Below, one piece after another: positions 18,007-27,660 of a stretch of DNA of 64,000 bases. The stretch comes from Pseudogracilibacillus sp. (lineage in GTDB: Bacteria; Bacillota; Bacilli; Bacillales; Amphibacillaceae), in contig JAPFDT010000044.1 in assembly GCA_026169815.1 (NCBI GenBank), positions 1 to 64,000 of the forward strand. Reading direction: 5' to 3'. Position numbers and translations under genes: made by a program. The first letter of the stretch is position 1. Every line of letters starts with the position of its first letter. The notes beneath the pieces were generated by a model. It saw only the letters and a program-made list of their open reading frames with translations, was not told where the DNA came from and ran no database searches.

Positions 18007-18723
18007 TTGGAACCATTAACAAAACTTATTCAAACCGCAAATTATCCAATCGTTTTTACAGGCGCAGGCATGTCAACAGAAAGTGGACTTCCTGATTTCC
18101 GTTCCAAAGACCGTGGACTTTGGGAAAAATTCAACCCGACGGAACTTGCCAACGTTCAAGCACTGTATCATAATAAAGAGGAATTTACCGAGTTTTATCA
18201 ATACAGACTATCAACATTAAACAAATACGAACCGCATAAAGGTCACCTTATTTTAGCTGATTGGGAAAAACGAGGTATTATAAAAGGAATTATTACCCAA
18301 AACGTTGATGCCTTTCACCATGATGCTGGAAATGAAAATGTCATGGAGTTACATGGCTCATTCCGAACCTTCCATTGTCACGAATGTAAGAAGGAATTTG
18401 ACCGTGATGACTACTTTGCTGGGCAATCTACGTGTGAATGTGGCGGTACTATCCGTCCAGGAATTGTCTTATTTGGCGAACAATTACCACAAGACACATT
18501 CCAACGTGCAGAAGAAGAGGCAGCTAAAGCTGACTTGTTTATCGTCTTTGGTTCTTCTCTAACTGTCTCGCCAGCCAACATGTTTCCACTTGTTGCAAAA
18601 GAGCGGGGCGCTAAATTAGTTATCGTGAACCGTGAACCTACTGACTATGATCGTTATGCTGACTTAGTCATTCAAGATAAAAGCATTAAAGAAGTGTTAG
18701 TTGAAGTAGCTAAACAATTATAA
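18007..18723 (+). CDS. cobB: Sirtuin-type NAD-dependent protein deacetylase
   Basis: A 238-aa sirtuin that removes acyl groups from lysines with NAD+. Seen: NAD-binding GAGMSTESGLPDFRS, TQNVDAFHHDAG, catalytic His in ELHGSF, zinc cysteines CHEC and CEC, RPGIVLFGE, and FGSSLTVSPAN. The TTG start at 18007 is chosen because AGGAGGGG lies 8 bases upstream and the protein then has the usual length. An upstream in-frame ATG would add 28 residues with no family similarity. It stands alone between gdhA and a Usp protein on the other strand. Confidence 0.93.
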   Translation: MEPLTKLIQTANYPIVFTGAGMSTESGLPDFRSKDRGLWEKFNPTELANVQALYHNKEEFTEFYQYRLSTLNKYEPHKGHLILADWEKRGIIKGIITQNVDAFHHDAGNENVMELHGSFRTFHCHECKKEFDRDDYFAGQSTCECGGTIRPGIVLFGEQLPQDTFQRAEEEAAKADLFIVFGSSLTVSPANMFPLVAKERGAKLVIVNREPTDYDRYADLVIQDKSIKEVLVEVAKQL

Positions 18724-18725
18724 AA

Positions 18726-18767
18726 AAATGCCCAATGAGTAAAGTATAATAAACCCATTGGGCATTT
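18726..18767. terminator. Bidirectional terminator between cobB and Usp gene
   Basis: A perfect 12-bp stem AAATGCCCAATG/CATTGGGCATTT, with A/T runs on both sides serving the two convergent genes. Confidence 0.85.
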
Positions 18768-18768
18768 C

Positions 18769-19446
18769 TCATTTCATTTTAATATTTGGTGAATCTTTTA
18801 TTTCATCAATAACGCGATCTTCCTTCACTCTCACTTGGTGACTCGTTCCACCACGGACGTATTTAAAGATACCATTATTAAAATCTGTACCAATTTCTTT
18901 ATAAAAGACACCTTCAAATAAATTTTCTTTTGATTTAGCAAAAGCTAGCACAAAGCCTTCATCATCATGTCGTAAAAATCCACGAATCCCTTTCTCATAC
19001 ATCGTCTCATCATTTACTTTTAATGAACGATCAACCGATACAACATGAATATCAACAAAGACAAGTTCACGTAATAATAAGTTAACAAAAGAACCTTTCG
19101 TGATTTCTTCCCAACGATTTTGAGGTTGCTCTCCAATAATAACTTGAGTAATATTATTTTGATAGGCTACTTCTTTAATTACTTTTACTATCGGACGTGA
19201 TTCATCATCTTTTAAAATGAATTTCTCTGCACCTAACTCTTCAGACAGTTCTTGCCATTGTTCAATATAACTAGACTTCTCTGCATCGAATTCATCTGAA
19301 GCGAGTCGATCGACAGTTAATACATAAAAGGGACTATTCGATAATTGTGATAACTCATATCCGCGCCTAATTAAACGCTCACCATTCGGACCATAATATA
19401 CACAAACTAATATACGTTCATCCATTTGGCTTTTAATATTACCCAT
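18769..19446 (-). CDS. Usp/KdpD-like sensor-domain protein
   Basis: A 225-aa soluble protein. The first ~140 residues form a universal-stress-protein fold like the one in the sensor part of KdpD (ILVCVYYGPNGERLIRRGYELS, then QVIIGEQPQNRWEEITKGSFVNLLLRE). The rest is an alpha/beta tail of unknown role. There is no kinase domain. Stand-alone KdpD-like proteins are linked to potassium sensing in some bacteria, but no kdp genes are in this window, so function is open. The start has GAGGTGA six bases upstream. Confidence 0.75.
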   Translation of the reverse strand: MGNIKSQMDERILVCVYYGPNGERLIRRGYELSQLSNSPFYVLTVDRLASDEFDAEKSSYIEQWQELSEELGAEKFILKDDESRPIVKVIKEVAYQNNITQVIIGEQPQNRWEEITKGSFVNLLLRELVFVDIHVVSVDRSLKVNDETMYEKGIRGFLRHDDEGFVLAFAKSKENLFEGVFYKEIGTDFNNGIFKYVRGGTSHQVRVKEDRVIDEIKDSPNIKMK

Positions 19447-19605
19447 TATAGGTCACCTCTACTTTTTGAAAAAATCCTTTGAATAAATCAATTTTATATA
19501 TCAAACTATTATACGTGATGTTACATAAAACTTCTATACTTTCCCTTTATAATTATTAAAATTGTACTATTACCCGTCTTTTAAAGCCATTTTACGTTAA
19601 AATAG

Positions 19606-19644
19606 GAAAGACTCCTCTATTCCATTAAAAATAAAGGAGCCTAG
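19606..19644 (-). terminator. Probable terminator after mgtE
   Basis: GGCTCCT/AGGAGTC stem (one G.U pair) with an A/T-rich loop. The T-run is short (GTCTTTCC), so it is a weaker candidate. Confidence 0.45.
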
Positions 19645-19647
19645 ATT

Positions 19648-21009
19648 TTATAGAAATTCCATTAATGCTGTTGCGATTGAGAAGTAAATAAGTAATCCAA
19701 TGACGTCATTTAATGTCGTAATAAATGGACCTGACGCAATCGCTGGATCGAACTTTAGCTTATTAATAATGAGTGGTACAATTGCTCCAATTACAGCAGA
19801 GAGACTTAATGTCGCCATAATCGATACTCCGACAATTAAGGCAAGCATCCAGTTACCATATAAAACACTAACTAAAATAGCTATAAGTACCATACAAATA
19901 AGACCAATCATCAAACCAGTCGCAAATTCACGACGCATAATTTTTCCATATTTATTTCTTTCTAATGTACCTAGCGCTAACCCACGAACAGATACTGCTA
20001 ACGACTGTGTTCCAACGTTACCTGCTGAGTCCATAATCATTGGAATAAAAGCAGCAAGTAACACAACCGCTTCTAATGTTTCCTCAAATTGTCCAATAAT
20101 TCCACCTGTGAGTAATCCGAAAAACATTAAAGTAATAATCCATGGTGAACGCTTTTTCGCTGCTTCAAATGCACTAATATCAATATCTGTTGCCCCTTTT
20201 GCAGCTGAAATTTCTCCGAAGTCTTCCGTCGTTTCGTCTTCAATAACGTCCATCATATCATCTACTGTAACGATTCCTAATAATTTATTTTCTTTTGAAA
20301 CAACAGGAGCTGCTAAAAAGTCGTATTTCTGGATTAACATCGCTACTTCCTCTTGGTCCATCTCTTCAGGTACTGAAACAACACGAGAACTCATAACGGT
20401 ATCTATTGTTTCATCAGGAGAAGCAATAATTAAATCACGTAAGGAAACTACCCCTGCAAGTGATCCAGCTTCATCAACTACATAAAGATAATAAATAATC
20501 TCCGCATCTGGCGCTTCTTCTCTTAACTTCTCTAATACATCTGTTACTACATCTGTTGACGAAATACTAATTAATTCCTTCGTCATAATCGCTCCAGCTG
20601 TCTCTGGTGCATAAGCTAAAAGAGCTCTAATTTTTTGTGCTTTTTCAGCATCCATATGCGTTAGAATATTCTCCGCACGTTCACTATTAATTTCTGTTAA
20701 AAAGTTTACGACATTATCTGTAAACATTTCATTAAACATATTAAGTGAGTAGTCTTCATCTAATTCTAAATAAATGAGTTTTTGATCACTTATAATTAAT
20801 CCACCAAACACTTCAGCAAACTCTTCTGCTGTAATGTACGTATAAACTCGAGTTCTAGCACTTGCATCTAGATTCGAGAAAATATCTGACTGATCAGATG
20901 GGTGTAAATCTAAAAATGTTTCACGAAATTCTTCTTCTTTACCGTCACGTAACTCGTCTAGAACGAGTTTTTTATAACTTTCACGGTTTTTCTTATCTAA
21001 CTTAACCAC
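19648..21009 (-). CDS. mgtE: MgtE magnesium channel
   Basis: A 453-aa Mg2+ channel. It has the cytosolic N domain (about 1-130), a pair of CBS domains (about 135-260, with LLGIVTVDDMMDVIEDE), a plug helix and five membrane helices with the signature PMIMDSAGNVGTQS that lines the pore. The GTG start follows AAGGAGGAATTAAT. An M-box riboswitch and terminator upstream predict expression only at low cytoplasmic Mg2+, complementing gating of the protein by Mg2+ itself. Confidence 0.95.
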   Translation of the reverse strand: MVKLDKKNRESYKKLVLDELRDGKEEEFRETFLDLHPSDQSDIFSNLDASARTRVYTYITAEEFAEVFGGLIISDQKLIYLELDEDYSLNMFNEMFTDNVVNFLTEINSERAENILTHMDAEKAQKIRALLAYAPETAGAIMTKELISISSTDVVTDVLEKLREEAPDAEIIYYLYVVDEAGSLAGVVSLRDLIIASPDETIDTVMSSRVVSVPEEMDQEEVAMLIQKYDFLAAPVVSKENKLLGIVTVDDMMDVIEDETTEDFGEISAAKGATDIDISAFEAAKKRSPWIITLMFFGLLTGGIIGQFEETLEAVVLLAAFIPMIMDSAGNVGTQSLAVSVRGLALGTLERNKYGKIMRREFATGLMIGLICMVLIAILVSVLYGNWMLALIVGVSIMATLSLSAVIGAIVPLIINKLKFDPAIASGPFITTLNDVIGLLIYFSIATALMEFL

Positions 21010-21193
21010 ATTAATTCCTCCTTATGCAGGAGTCTTACACTCTTATTTACAAAGAATAGTGAAAATGGACTCCAGCGACAACTTATTTTACTTTGATACT
21101 GACAACTATAGGGATCTGAATCGGGCTCAAAGCTACTCCCCATATCCATTTCACATCCTTTCTTCATCAAATCATCTTTATACGTGGAAAATT

Positions 21194-21224
21194 AAAAAAC
21201 ACCTTCCAACATGTGAAGGTGTTT
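21194..21224 (-). terminator. M-box expression-platform terminator
   Basis: A perfect 10-bp stem AAACACCTTC/GAAGGTGTTT followed by a T-run on the minus strand. It lies between the M-box aptamer and mgtE. Confidence 0.85.
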
Positions 21225-21269
21225 TGCGTATAGCAAATTGAAAAGCATCCAAAATAAAGACACAATTAA

Positions 21270-21446
21270 TCAAGCTTTACAAATATCCTCCAATCGTAGA
21301 GCTTTAGCACTATATAAAATAGGATTAATATCCAACTGCATTAAAAAATACCTTATGTCGATATTTCTTGTTAACCCATTGGCGTCTTTAGACATTTTTG
21401 GGTAGCAATATATCTCTTACATAGGAGCCTCACCTAACGAGTTCGT
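21270..21446 (-). ncRNA. M-box (ykoK) magnesium riboswitch
   Basis: On the minus strand: CTCGTTAGGTGAGGCTCCTA, then TGCTACCCAAAAATGTC and AAAGACGCCAATGGGTTAAC, all strongly conserved M-box elements. The 3' boundary is approximate. A terminator follows, so Mg2+ binding should stop transcription before mgtE. Confidence 0.93.
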
Positions 21447-21457
21447 ATCTATTATTG

Positions 21458-21486
21458 AGTGTACAATAACCTATATAATTAGTCAA
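21458..21486 (-). promoter_or_regulatory. Predicted SigA promoter of M-box/mgtE
   Basis: Minus strand TTGACT - 17 bases - TACACT, placing the start of transcription just before the M-box aptamer. Confidence 0.5.
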
Positions 21487-21730
21487 CAAAACATGAATAT
21501 TAATAATTAACTTGTTAATTTAAGGTGATTTATTTCTAAAAACGGGAAAGATAATGGAAAATAATATTCTAGTTCATTGACTGCTTCATAAAAAAATCGA
21601 CTGATTCACGTGCGATAACAAATAAATTAGTATATAATTAAAAAATACGTTCTTTTTAATGATCATTTATTACATACATTACACTCATATACGATATGGG
21701 TTTCATCACTTTTAAAAAGGAGGAAACCAA
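21487..21730 (+). other. Mrp operon upstream region
   Basis: AT-rich region between the mgtE promoter and mrpA. TATAAT is present near 21637 but no convincing -35 at the right distance was found. No gene or structured RNA was seen. The mrpA RBS AAGGAGGAAACC is at its end. Confidence 0.4.
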
Positions 21731-24130
21731 ATGGCCACGATTAATTTAGCAATACTTCTTCCATTTATTGCCGCTATTTTATTATTTCTATTTTGCAGAA
21801 ATATAAAGAAGTTCCACATTGGATGGATTGTACTCATTGTACCAGCTATATTATTTATCACTTTAATGCGTCAACTTCCTCAAATCACTAAAGGAAACAC
21901 GATAATAAATAGTACGAGTTGGATTCCTTCTTATGATATAAACTTTGTGACCCATTTAGATGGGCTTAGTATGATCTTCGGTTTACTCATTACAGGAATC
22001 GGTACGTTAGTCATTATTTATTCCATTTATTATTTAGCTACAGAAAGGTTAATTTTACAGTTTTATATTTACTTATTACTGTTTATGGGAAGTATGTTAG
22101 GCGTTGTTCTGTCAGATAACTTAATAATGTTATATGTGTTCTGGGAGTTAACAAGTATTTCTTCTTTCCTCTTGATTGCTTTTTGGTTCCAACGAAAAGG
22201 GTCAAGGTATGGGGCGAAGAAAGCTTTACATATTACAGTGCTCGGTGGATTTGCCATGTTAGTTGGCTTCCTCATGTTATATAACGTTACAGGTACATTT
22301 AGTGTGCAGGAAATTATTGCAACAATAGGACAACATAAAGATCATCCACTTATTCCAGCGATTATTATTTTAGTTCTATTAGGTGCGTTTACTAAGTCAG
22401 CCCAGTTTCCTTTCCATATTTGGTTACCAGATGCGATGGAAGCACCAACGCCAATTAGTGCTTATTTACACTCTGCAACGATGGTAAAAGCAGGTATTTA
22501 TATCGTTGCTCGGTTTACTCCCGTTTTTGGCGGGGAAGCTATTTGGTTTTGGGCGGTTAGTGTAGTTGGTTTAATTACATTATTTTGGGGCTCACTAACG
22601 GCAATACGACAGACGGATTTAAAAGCGTTGTTAGCTTATTCTACAATTAGTCAGCTCGGATTAATTATGACCTTATTTGGTGTTGGATCGGTTTCATTAC
22701 ACCCAAACCTTAATATCGAAACAATTATTTACAGTCAAGCTATTTTTGCAGCGTTATTTCACTTAATCAACCACTCTACATTTAAAGGTGCTTTATTCAT
22801 GGTCATTGGTATCATTGACTTCCAAGTTGGTACACGTGATTTAAGGCGACTCGGTGGACTCATTGCTGTGATGCCAATTTCCTTCACCATTGCGATGATT
22901 GGTAGCTTTTCTATGGCTGGCTTGCCTCCATTTAATGGGTTTTTAAGTAAGGAAATGTTTTTTACCGCAATGTTGCAGTTAAAAGATTTTGACATTATGA
23001 ACATTCAAGCATTTGCAGGTATGTTCCCTGTCATTGCTTGGATTGCTAGTATTTTTACATTTTTATATTCAATGATGATTGTTTTTCTAACATTTTTCGG
23101 GCCATATAATGAACAGCCTGATGTGAAAGTTGAAGAACCTAAATTAGGTATGTTAGTACCACCAATCATTCTATCATTATTCGTCGTTGGCATTTTCCTT
23201 TTCCCGAATGTGTTAGGTGATTACCTTATAAAGCCTGCCGTAGCAAGTATTTATCCAAATATTACGGATGATTTAATAGGTGATATTGCTTTATGGCATG
23301 GGTTTAATACTGAACTGATGATGACAATTGGTATCGTTATAATCGGTATTATATTGTTCATTTTCCGCGAATATGTAAGAAAAATTTTCATCCTGTTCCC
23401 AAGAAGTTTATCATTCGACACATTGTACAATAACACAATTGTGAAAATTGATATATTCGCTAAAAAGATTACTAACTTTTATATGACTGGCTATTTAAAG
23501 CATTATTTTGCTTATATTTTCTTGTTCTTCTCATTAGTATTAGGTGGGGCATTGCTTTATCTTGATGCGTTCTCCTTTTCACTTGCTGGGGATCAACCAG
23601 TCGATATCTTTATGTGGATAATTGCCATTCTTATTATCGTCACTGGGATTGTCATTTTATTTAGTAAGTCACGCTTAACAGCAATTGTCTTAAATGGATT
23701 CATCGGTTTTTCAATTGCGATGTTATTCGTATTATTGAGAGCGCCAGATTTAGCGTTAACTCAATTAGTTATTGAAACGGTATCGACTGCTTTATTTTTA
23801 CTTTGTTTTTACTTTTTACCGGAATGGAAACCTTTCGTTATAGAAAAGCGTAAAAAAGTCATTCACATTATTATTTCAGTTAGTGTCGGTGTTGTCTTTA
23901 CTGTCATTGCACTTTCTATTAAGAGTGGTCGTTTATTCGAATCTGTTGCAACGTATTTTGAAAAGGCAGATGAACTAGCAGGTGGGCAAAATATTGTAAA
24001 CACCATTTTGGGAGATTTCAGGGCGTTTGATACGATGTTAGAAGTTGTTGTTCTGTTTATCGCTGGAATTGGTGTATACACATTAATTAAATATAAAAAA
24101 GATAAAGGGGCGGATAAAGTTGAAGATTAA
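21731..24130 (+). CDS. mrpA: Mrp Na+/H+ antiporter subunit A
   Basis: The 799-aa largest Mrp subunit, an NuoL-like proton-channel protein with about 20 membrane helices and a C-terminal MbhD/MbhE-like extension. Conserved features are KSAQFPFHIWLPDAMEAPTPISAYLHSATMV split around residues 220-250 (functional Lys/His), WELTSISSFLL, and SLSFDTLYN in the junction to the C-terminal part. The ATG has a strong RBS. It is the first gene of a gap-free seven-gene operon. The complex exports Na+ in exchange for protons and is central to pH homeostasis in alkaliphiles. Confidence 0.96.
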   Translation: MATINLAILLPFIAAILLFLFCRNIKKFHIGWIVLIVPAILFITLMRQLPQITKGNTIINSTSWIPSYDINFVTHLDGLSMIFGLLITGIGTLVIIYSIYYLATERLILQFYIYLLLFMGSMLGVVLSDNLIMLYVFWELTSISSFLLIAFWFQRKGSRYGAKKALHITVLGGFAMLVGFLMLYNVTGTFSVQEIIATIGQHKDHPLIPAIIILVLLGAFTKSAQFPFHIWLPDAMEAPTPISAYLHSATMVKAGIYIVARFTPVFGGEAIWFWAVSVVGLITLFWGSLTAIRQTDLKALLAYSTISQLGLIMTLFGVGSVSLHPNLNIETIIYSQAIFAALFHLINHSTFKGALFMVIGIIDFQVGTRDLRRLGGLIAVMPISFTIAMIGSFSMAGLPPFNGFLSKEMFFTAMLQLKDFDIMNIQAFAGMFPVIAWIASIFTFLYSMMIVFLTFFGPYNEQPDVKVEEPKLGMLVPPIILSLFVVGIFLFPNVLGDYLIKPAVASIYPNITDDLIGDIALWHGFNTELMMTIGIVIIGIILFIFREYVRKIFILFPRSLSFDTLYNNTIVKIDIFAKKITNFYMTGYLKHYFAYIFLFFSLVLGGALLYLDAFSFSLAGDQPVDIFMWIIAILIIVTGIVILFSKSRLTAIVLNGFIGFSIAMLFVLLRAPDLALTQLVIETVSTALFLLCFYFLPEWKPFVIEKRKKVIHIIISVSVGVVFTVIALSIKSGRLFESVATYFEKADELAGGQNIVNTILGDFRAFDTMLEVVVLFIAGIGVYTLIKYKKDKGADKVED

Positions 24131-24545
24131 TGAAGTACTCTTACAATCAGTCACGAAAATTATTGTCTTTATTATTTTAACACTCGCCATTTACCTTTTC
24201 TTTTCTGGTCACAACAATCCTGGTGGTGGTTTTGTCGGGGGGCTTGTTCTAGCTTCTAGTTTCGTACTGATGCTACTTGCTTTTGATATTGAAACAGTTA
24301 AGCATGGGATTCCAGTTGATTTCAAATTAGTTGCAGCACTAGGAGCGGCGATTGTTGTTATTACTGGACTTGGTGCTGTTGTTTTTGGTGAAGCATTTTT
24401 AACACAAACGTTTCGTGTGTTTGATATTCCTGTTTTTGGATTAATCGAGTTATCTACTGTTACTATTTTTGAATTAGGCGTCTCTTTAACTGTAGTAGGA
24501 GTCGTTGTCACCATCATCTTAAGTATTAGTGAGGACGTGTCATAA
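24120..24545 (+). CDS. mrpB: Mrp antiporter subunit B
   Basis: A 141-aa MnhB-type subunit with four membrane helices (HNNPGGGFVGGLV signature). It starts with TTG at 24120, overlapping the mrpA end by 11 bases, with AAAGGGGCGG upstream. The overlap implies translational coupling. Confidence 0.95.
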   Translation: MKINEVLLQSVTKIIVFIILTLAIYLFFSGHNNPGGGFVGGLVLASSFVLMLLAFDIETVKHGIPVDFKLVAALGAAIVVITGLGAVVFGEAFLTQTFRVFDIPVFGLIELSTVTIFELGVSLTVVGVVVTIILSISEDVS

Positions 24546-24884
24546 ATGGAAACTTTAATCATTATTGTTGCCGGTGTCTTAGTAACAAGTGCAACATATT
24601 TAATTTTATCCCAAAATTTAATCCGCGTCATCCTTGGTACTGGAGTGTTAACTCATGCAGTCCATTTACTTATTATGGCAATGGGTGGCTTTAGTGGTAA
24701 TGTCGTGCCGATAATCGGAGAAAAGGGCAATACATATGCTGATGCGTTACCGCAAGCGTTAATCCTTACGTCAATTGTTATTAACTTTGCAGTTGCAGCC
24801 TTTTTCCTTGTATTGGCATATCAAGTGTATAACCGAATGAATACAGACGATTTAAGTAAGTTGCGGAGGTATTACCATGAATAA
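24546..24884 (+). CDS. mrpC: Mrp antiporter subunit C
   Basis: A 112-aa NuoK-like subunit with three helices (ILSQNLIRVILG, DALPQALILTSIVI). The ATG follows the mrpB stop immediately, with GAGG upstream. Its 3' end overlaps mrpD by 8 bases. Confidence 0.95.
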   Translation: METLIIIVAGVLVTSATYLILSQNLIRVILGTGVLTHAVHLLIMAMGGFSGNVVPIIGEKGNTYADALPQALILTSIVINFAVAAFFLVLAYQVYNRMNTDDLSKLRRYYHE

Positions 24885-26355
24885 TTTACTCGTATTACTT
24901 ATGGTCGTTCCTTTGCTCGTCGGTATATTTCTTGTTTTCATTCCTAATTATATCCATATCCACAGGTGGAGCACGTTTGTTAGTTTACTCATTAATGCTG
25001 GGTTGAGTTTTTGGGTTTTACAGCATATTGTAAATAATGGTATTGTAACAGTTGATTTTGGTAATTGGGAAGCTCCCTTTGGTATTTCGTTCGTAGGGGA
25101 TTCATTCAGTGTTTTACTCGTCTTAACGACTAATATCGTCAGTGCTATTTGTGTATTGTACGCGATAAAAACAATTGGTTTATCGCGTGAGAAAATGTAC
25201 TTCTACCCATTTGTTTTGTTTTTAGTTGCTGGTGTGAATGGATCATTTTTAACAGGAGATTTATTTAACTTATTCGTTACTTTTGAAGTGATGTTACTCG
25301 CTTCTTATGCACTAATTACACTTGGCGGTACGAAAAAACAGTTACAAGAATCATTTAAATATATTGCCATTAATGTCGTATCATCTAGTTTATTTTTAGT
25401 TGCGATTGCTTATTTATACGGTTTATTAGGAACATTAAATATGGCACATTTATCAGAGCGGATTGCTACAACTGGTCAAACACCATTATTAACTGTCGTT
25501 AGTTTATTGTTCTTAATTGTGTTTAGTTTAAAAAGTGGTTTACTCCTTTATCAATGGTTGCCAGGATCATATAGTACGCCATCTCCTGCTGTTGCGGCGA
25601 TTTTCGGAGCATTATTAACTAAAGTAGGAATTTATGCTTTATTCCGTACGTTTACATTATTATTTTATCATGAACAACAAATCACACACCTTATAATCGG
25701 AATTATGGCTGCCATTACATTAATTGGTGGAAGTATTGGAGCAATTGCCTACAGCAATATTCGGCTAATCGTTTCCTACAATGTCATTATTTCAGTCGGA
25801 TTTATTTTAGTCGCTCTTGCAGTTATGAATATTACTGCAATTGAAGGGGCAGTTATCTACCTCATTCATGATATGGTTGTAAAAGCACTTCTATTCCTCT
25901 TAGCTGGCTCCATGATTTATGTAGCAAAATCTGAACGACTAGGAGATATTAGTGGACTCATTCGTAACTATCCGGTGTTAGGTTGGATGTTTTTCATTAC
26001 TGTGCTATCTTTAACGGGAATTCCACCATTAAGCGGCTTCTTCGGTAAAGTGTTACTCGGTATCGGCGTCATTGAAGCAAAATCTTACATACTACTCGCT
26101 TTAAGTATGTTATCAGGGTTTGTCGTGCTTTATTCATTGTTGCGAATTTTTATGAGCTGTTTTTGGGGAGAGACAATTATTAGTGAAGAAGAAGAAATTC
26201 CACTGAAAAAAAGCCAACTCATTCCGAGTGCGATTCTCGTGTTATTAACAATTGGTATTGGTTTTGGGGTAGAAGGTTTAACGCCATATATTCAAGATGC
26301 AGCTGAAACGTTAATGAATCCGGAAATTTACATTGATGCAGTATTAGAAAAATAA
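24877..26355 (+). CDS. mrpD: Mrp antiporter subunit D
   Basis: A 492-aa NuoN/NuoM-like subunit with about 14 helices. Functional Glu in LFVTFEVMLLASY and Lys in FSLKSGLLLYQWLPGSYSTP are conserved, as is LTGIPPLSGFFGK. The RBS is GGAGG. It pairs with MrpA in ion translocation. Confidence 0.95.
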   Translation: MNNLLVLLMVVPLLVGIFLVFIPNYIHIHRWSTFVSLLINAGLSFWVLQHIVNNGIVTVDFGNWEAPFGISFVGDSFSVLLVLTTNIVSAICVLYAIKTIGLSREKMYFYPFVLFLVAGVNGSFLTGDLFNLFVTFEVMLLASYALITLGGTKKQLQESFKYIAINVVSSSLFLVAIAYLYGLLGTLNMAHLSERIATTGQTPLLTVVSLLFLIVFSLKSGLLLYQWLPGSYSTPSPAVAAIFGALLTKVGIYALFRTFTLLFYHEQQITHLIIGIMAAITLIGGSIGAIAYSNIRLIVSYNVIISVGFILVALAVMNITAIEGAVIYLIHDMVVKALLFLLAGSMIYVAKSERLGDISGLIRNYPVLGWMFFITVLSLTGIPPLSGFFGKVLLGIGVIEAKSYILLALSMLSGFVVLYSLLRIFMSCFWGETIISEEEEIPLKKSQLIPSAILVLLTIGIGFGVEGLTPYIQDAAETLMNPEIYIDAVLEK

Positions 26356-26369
26356 AAAGGGGGGATAAC

Positions 26370-26852
26370 ATGGCAGGTCAATTTTTACTAAATTTATTCA
26401 TCACTTTATTATGGATTTTATTAAAAGATGAAGCAGAATTATATTTACAAACAATTTTAACAGGGTTCCTTGTTGGAGCTTTCATTACACTGATGATGCG
26501 TCGATTTTTCGGAGGGCAATTTTATTTATTACGTGTATATGCTATGGTGAAATTAATAATTCTTTTCATTTCAGAAACGTTGCAATCAAGTGTTGTCGTA
26601 ATTAAACACGTTTTAAGCCCGAAAATAAACATCGAACCAGGAATTTTTACGTATAAAACAGTTTTACACAGTGAATGGGAAGTAACGGTACTTGCTATGT
26701 TATTAACACTTACCCCTGGATCTGTCGTTATGGAAATCAATGAAGAGGGTAATGTTCTATATATTCACGCTATGGATATTAAACGTTATAAAGGTGATTT
26801 AGAACGTTCATTGGGTAAATTTGAAAAAGCGATTATGGAGGTGACAAGGTAA
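26370..26852 (+). CDS. mrpE: Mrp antiporter subunit E
   Basis: A 160-aa subunit of the MnhE type: N-terminal membrane segments and a soluble C-terminal domain (LTPGSVVMEI, HAMDI). Start ATG after AAAAGGGGGG. The stop overlaps the mrpF start (TAATG). Confidence 0.95.
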   Translation: MAGQFLLNLFITLLWILLKDEAELYLQTILTGFLVGAFITLMMRRFFGGQFYLLRVYAMVKLIILFISETLQSSVVVIKHVLSPKINIEPGIFTYKTVLHSEWEVTVLAMLLTLTPGSVVMEINEEGNVLYIHAMDIKRYKGDLERSLGKFEKAIMEVTR

Positions 26853-27133
26853 TGGAAATCATTTTAACAATTGCTCTTATCTTATTCGGTATCTCCATCG
26901 TTATAACTTTTATTCGAATTTTGCTTGGACCTACTTTTCCAGACCGTGTCATTGCGATGGATGTCATTGGAGTTAATTTAATTTCTGCCATTGCGATCGT
27001 ATCTATTTTATTTTCAACACGAACCTTTTATGATGTTATTCTCGTATTAGGTACTTTAGCTTTCATCAGTACGGTAGCCTTTTCTAAATTTGTCGAAAGG
27101 GGTGTCATTATTGAACATAAGCGAGATCTTTGA
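26852..27133 (+). CDS. mrpF: Mrp antiporter subunit F
   Basis: A 93-aa subunit with three helices and the family motif GPTFPDRVIAMD. ATG within TAATG; the RBS is GAGGTGACAAGG. Confidence 0.95.
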   Translation: MEIILTIALILFGISIVITFIRILLGPTFPDRVIAMDVIGVNLISAIAIVSILFSTRTFYDVILVLGTLAFISTVAFSKFVERGVIIEHKRDL

Positions 27134-27479
27134 ATGGATAGGGGTCATCTTAATTTTAATCGGAAGTATTGTTAGCGTCATTAGTGCAATTGGTATGATT
27201 CGTTTTCCTGATATATACTCAAGAGCACATGCCGCTACCAAAACGACGACACTTGCTGTTTTAATCACATTGTTCGGAACATTTATCTATGTTTACTTTA
27301 ATGAAGCATTTATGAGCGTCAGACTAATGCTCGGAATTGTCTTTGTCTTCATTACAGCGCCAATTTCAGGACACCTCGTTCTTAGAGCCGCTTATCGAGC
27401 GAATATTAAAATGTCCGACTCAACAGTAGAAGACGAATTAAAAACAGCATTATACAAACAAGAAAGTGAGGGAGAATAA
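27111..27479 (+). CDS. mrpG: Mrp antiporter subunit G
   Basis: A 122-aa subunit with three helices; GMIRFPDIYSRAHAATK is the family signature. The TTG at 27111 is chosen as start because AAAGGGGTG lies 6 bases upstream and MNISEIFEWIG matches usual N-termini. An in-frame TTG at 27090 would add seven residues inside mrpF. Last gene of the operon; its stop codon lies in the loop of the terminator. Confidence 0.92.
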   Translation: MNISEIFEWIGVILILIGSIVSVISAIGMIRFPDIYSRAHAATKTTTLAVLITLFGTFIYVYFNEAFMSVRLMLGIVFVFITAPISGHLVLRAAYRANIKMSDSTVEDELKTALYKQESEGE

Positions 27480-27496
27480 TTCCCTCACTTTTTTAA
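27464..27496 (+). terminator. Terminator of mrp operon
   Basis: A 10-bp stem AAGTGAGGGA/TCCCTCACTT followed by T6, overlapping the end of mrpG. Confidence 0.88.
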
Positions 27497-27609
27497 TAGC
27501 TGATGTCGGATCATAAGTTTTGCTGAAAGCTCATAATTCTTCCTTCAGATAAGGAGCCATACCATATTTCTTTGCATAGTTTCCACTTCAATACTCCATC
27601 TGAAACAAC

Positions 27610-27651
27610 AAAAAATCTCCCAAGCGGAAAATTATTCCCTTTTAGGAGATT
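27610..27651 (-). terminator. Terminator after rlmN
   Basis: AATCTCC/GGAGATT outer stem with an inner GGGAA/TTCCG pairing, and a T-run on the minus strand just after the rlmN stop. Confidence 0.7.
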
Positions 27652-27660
27652 AACATTACA

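Noticed and set aside
21059-21241. 60-aa frame on the plus strand before mrpA
   Set aside because: It overlaps the mgtE leader and the M-box terminator and has no RBS or protein-like composition.
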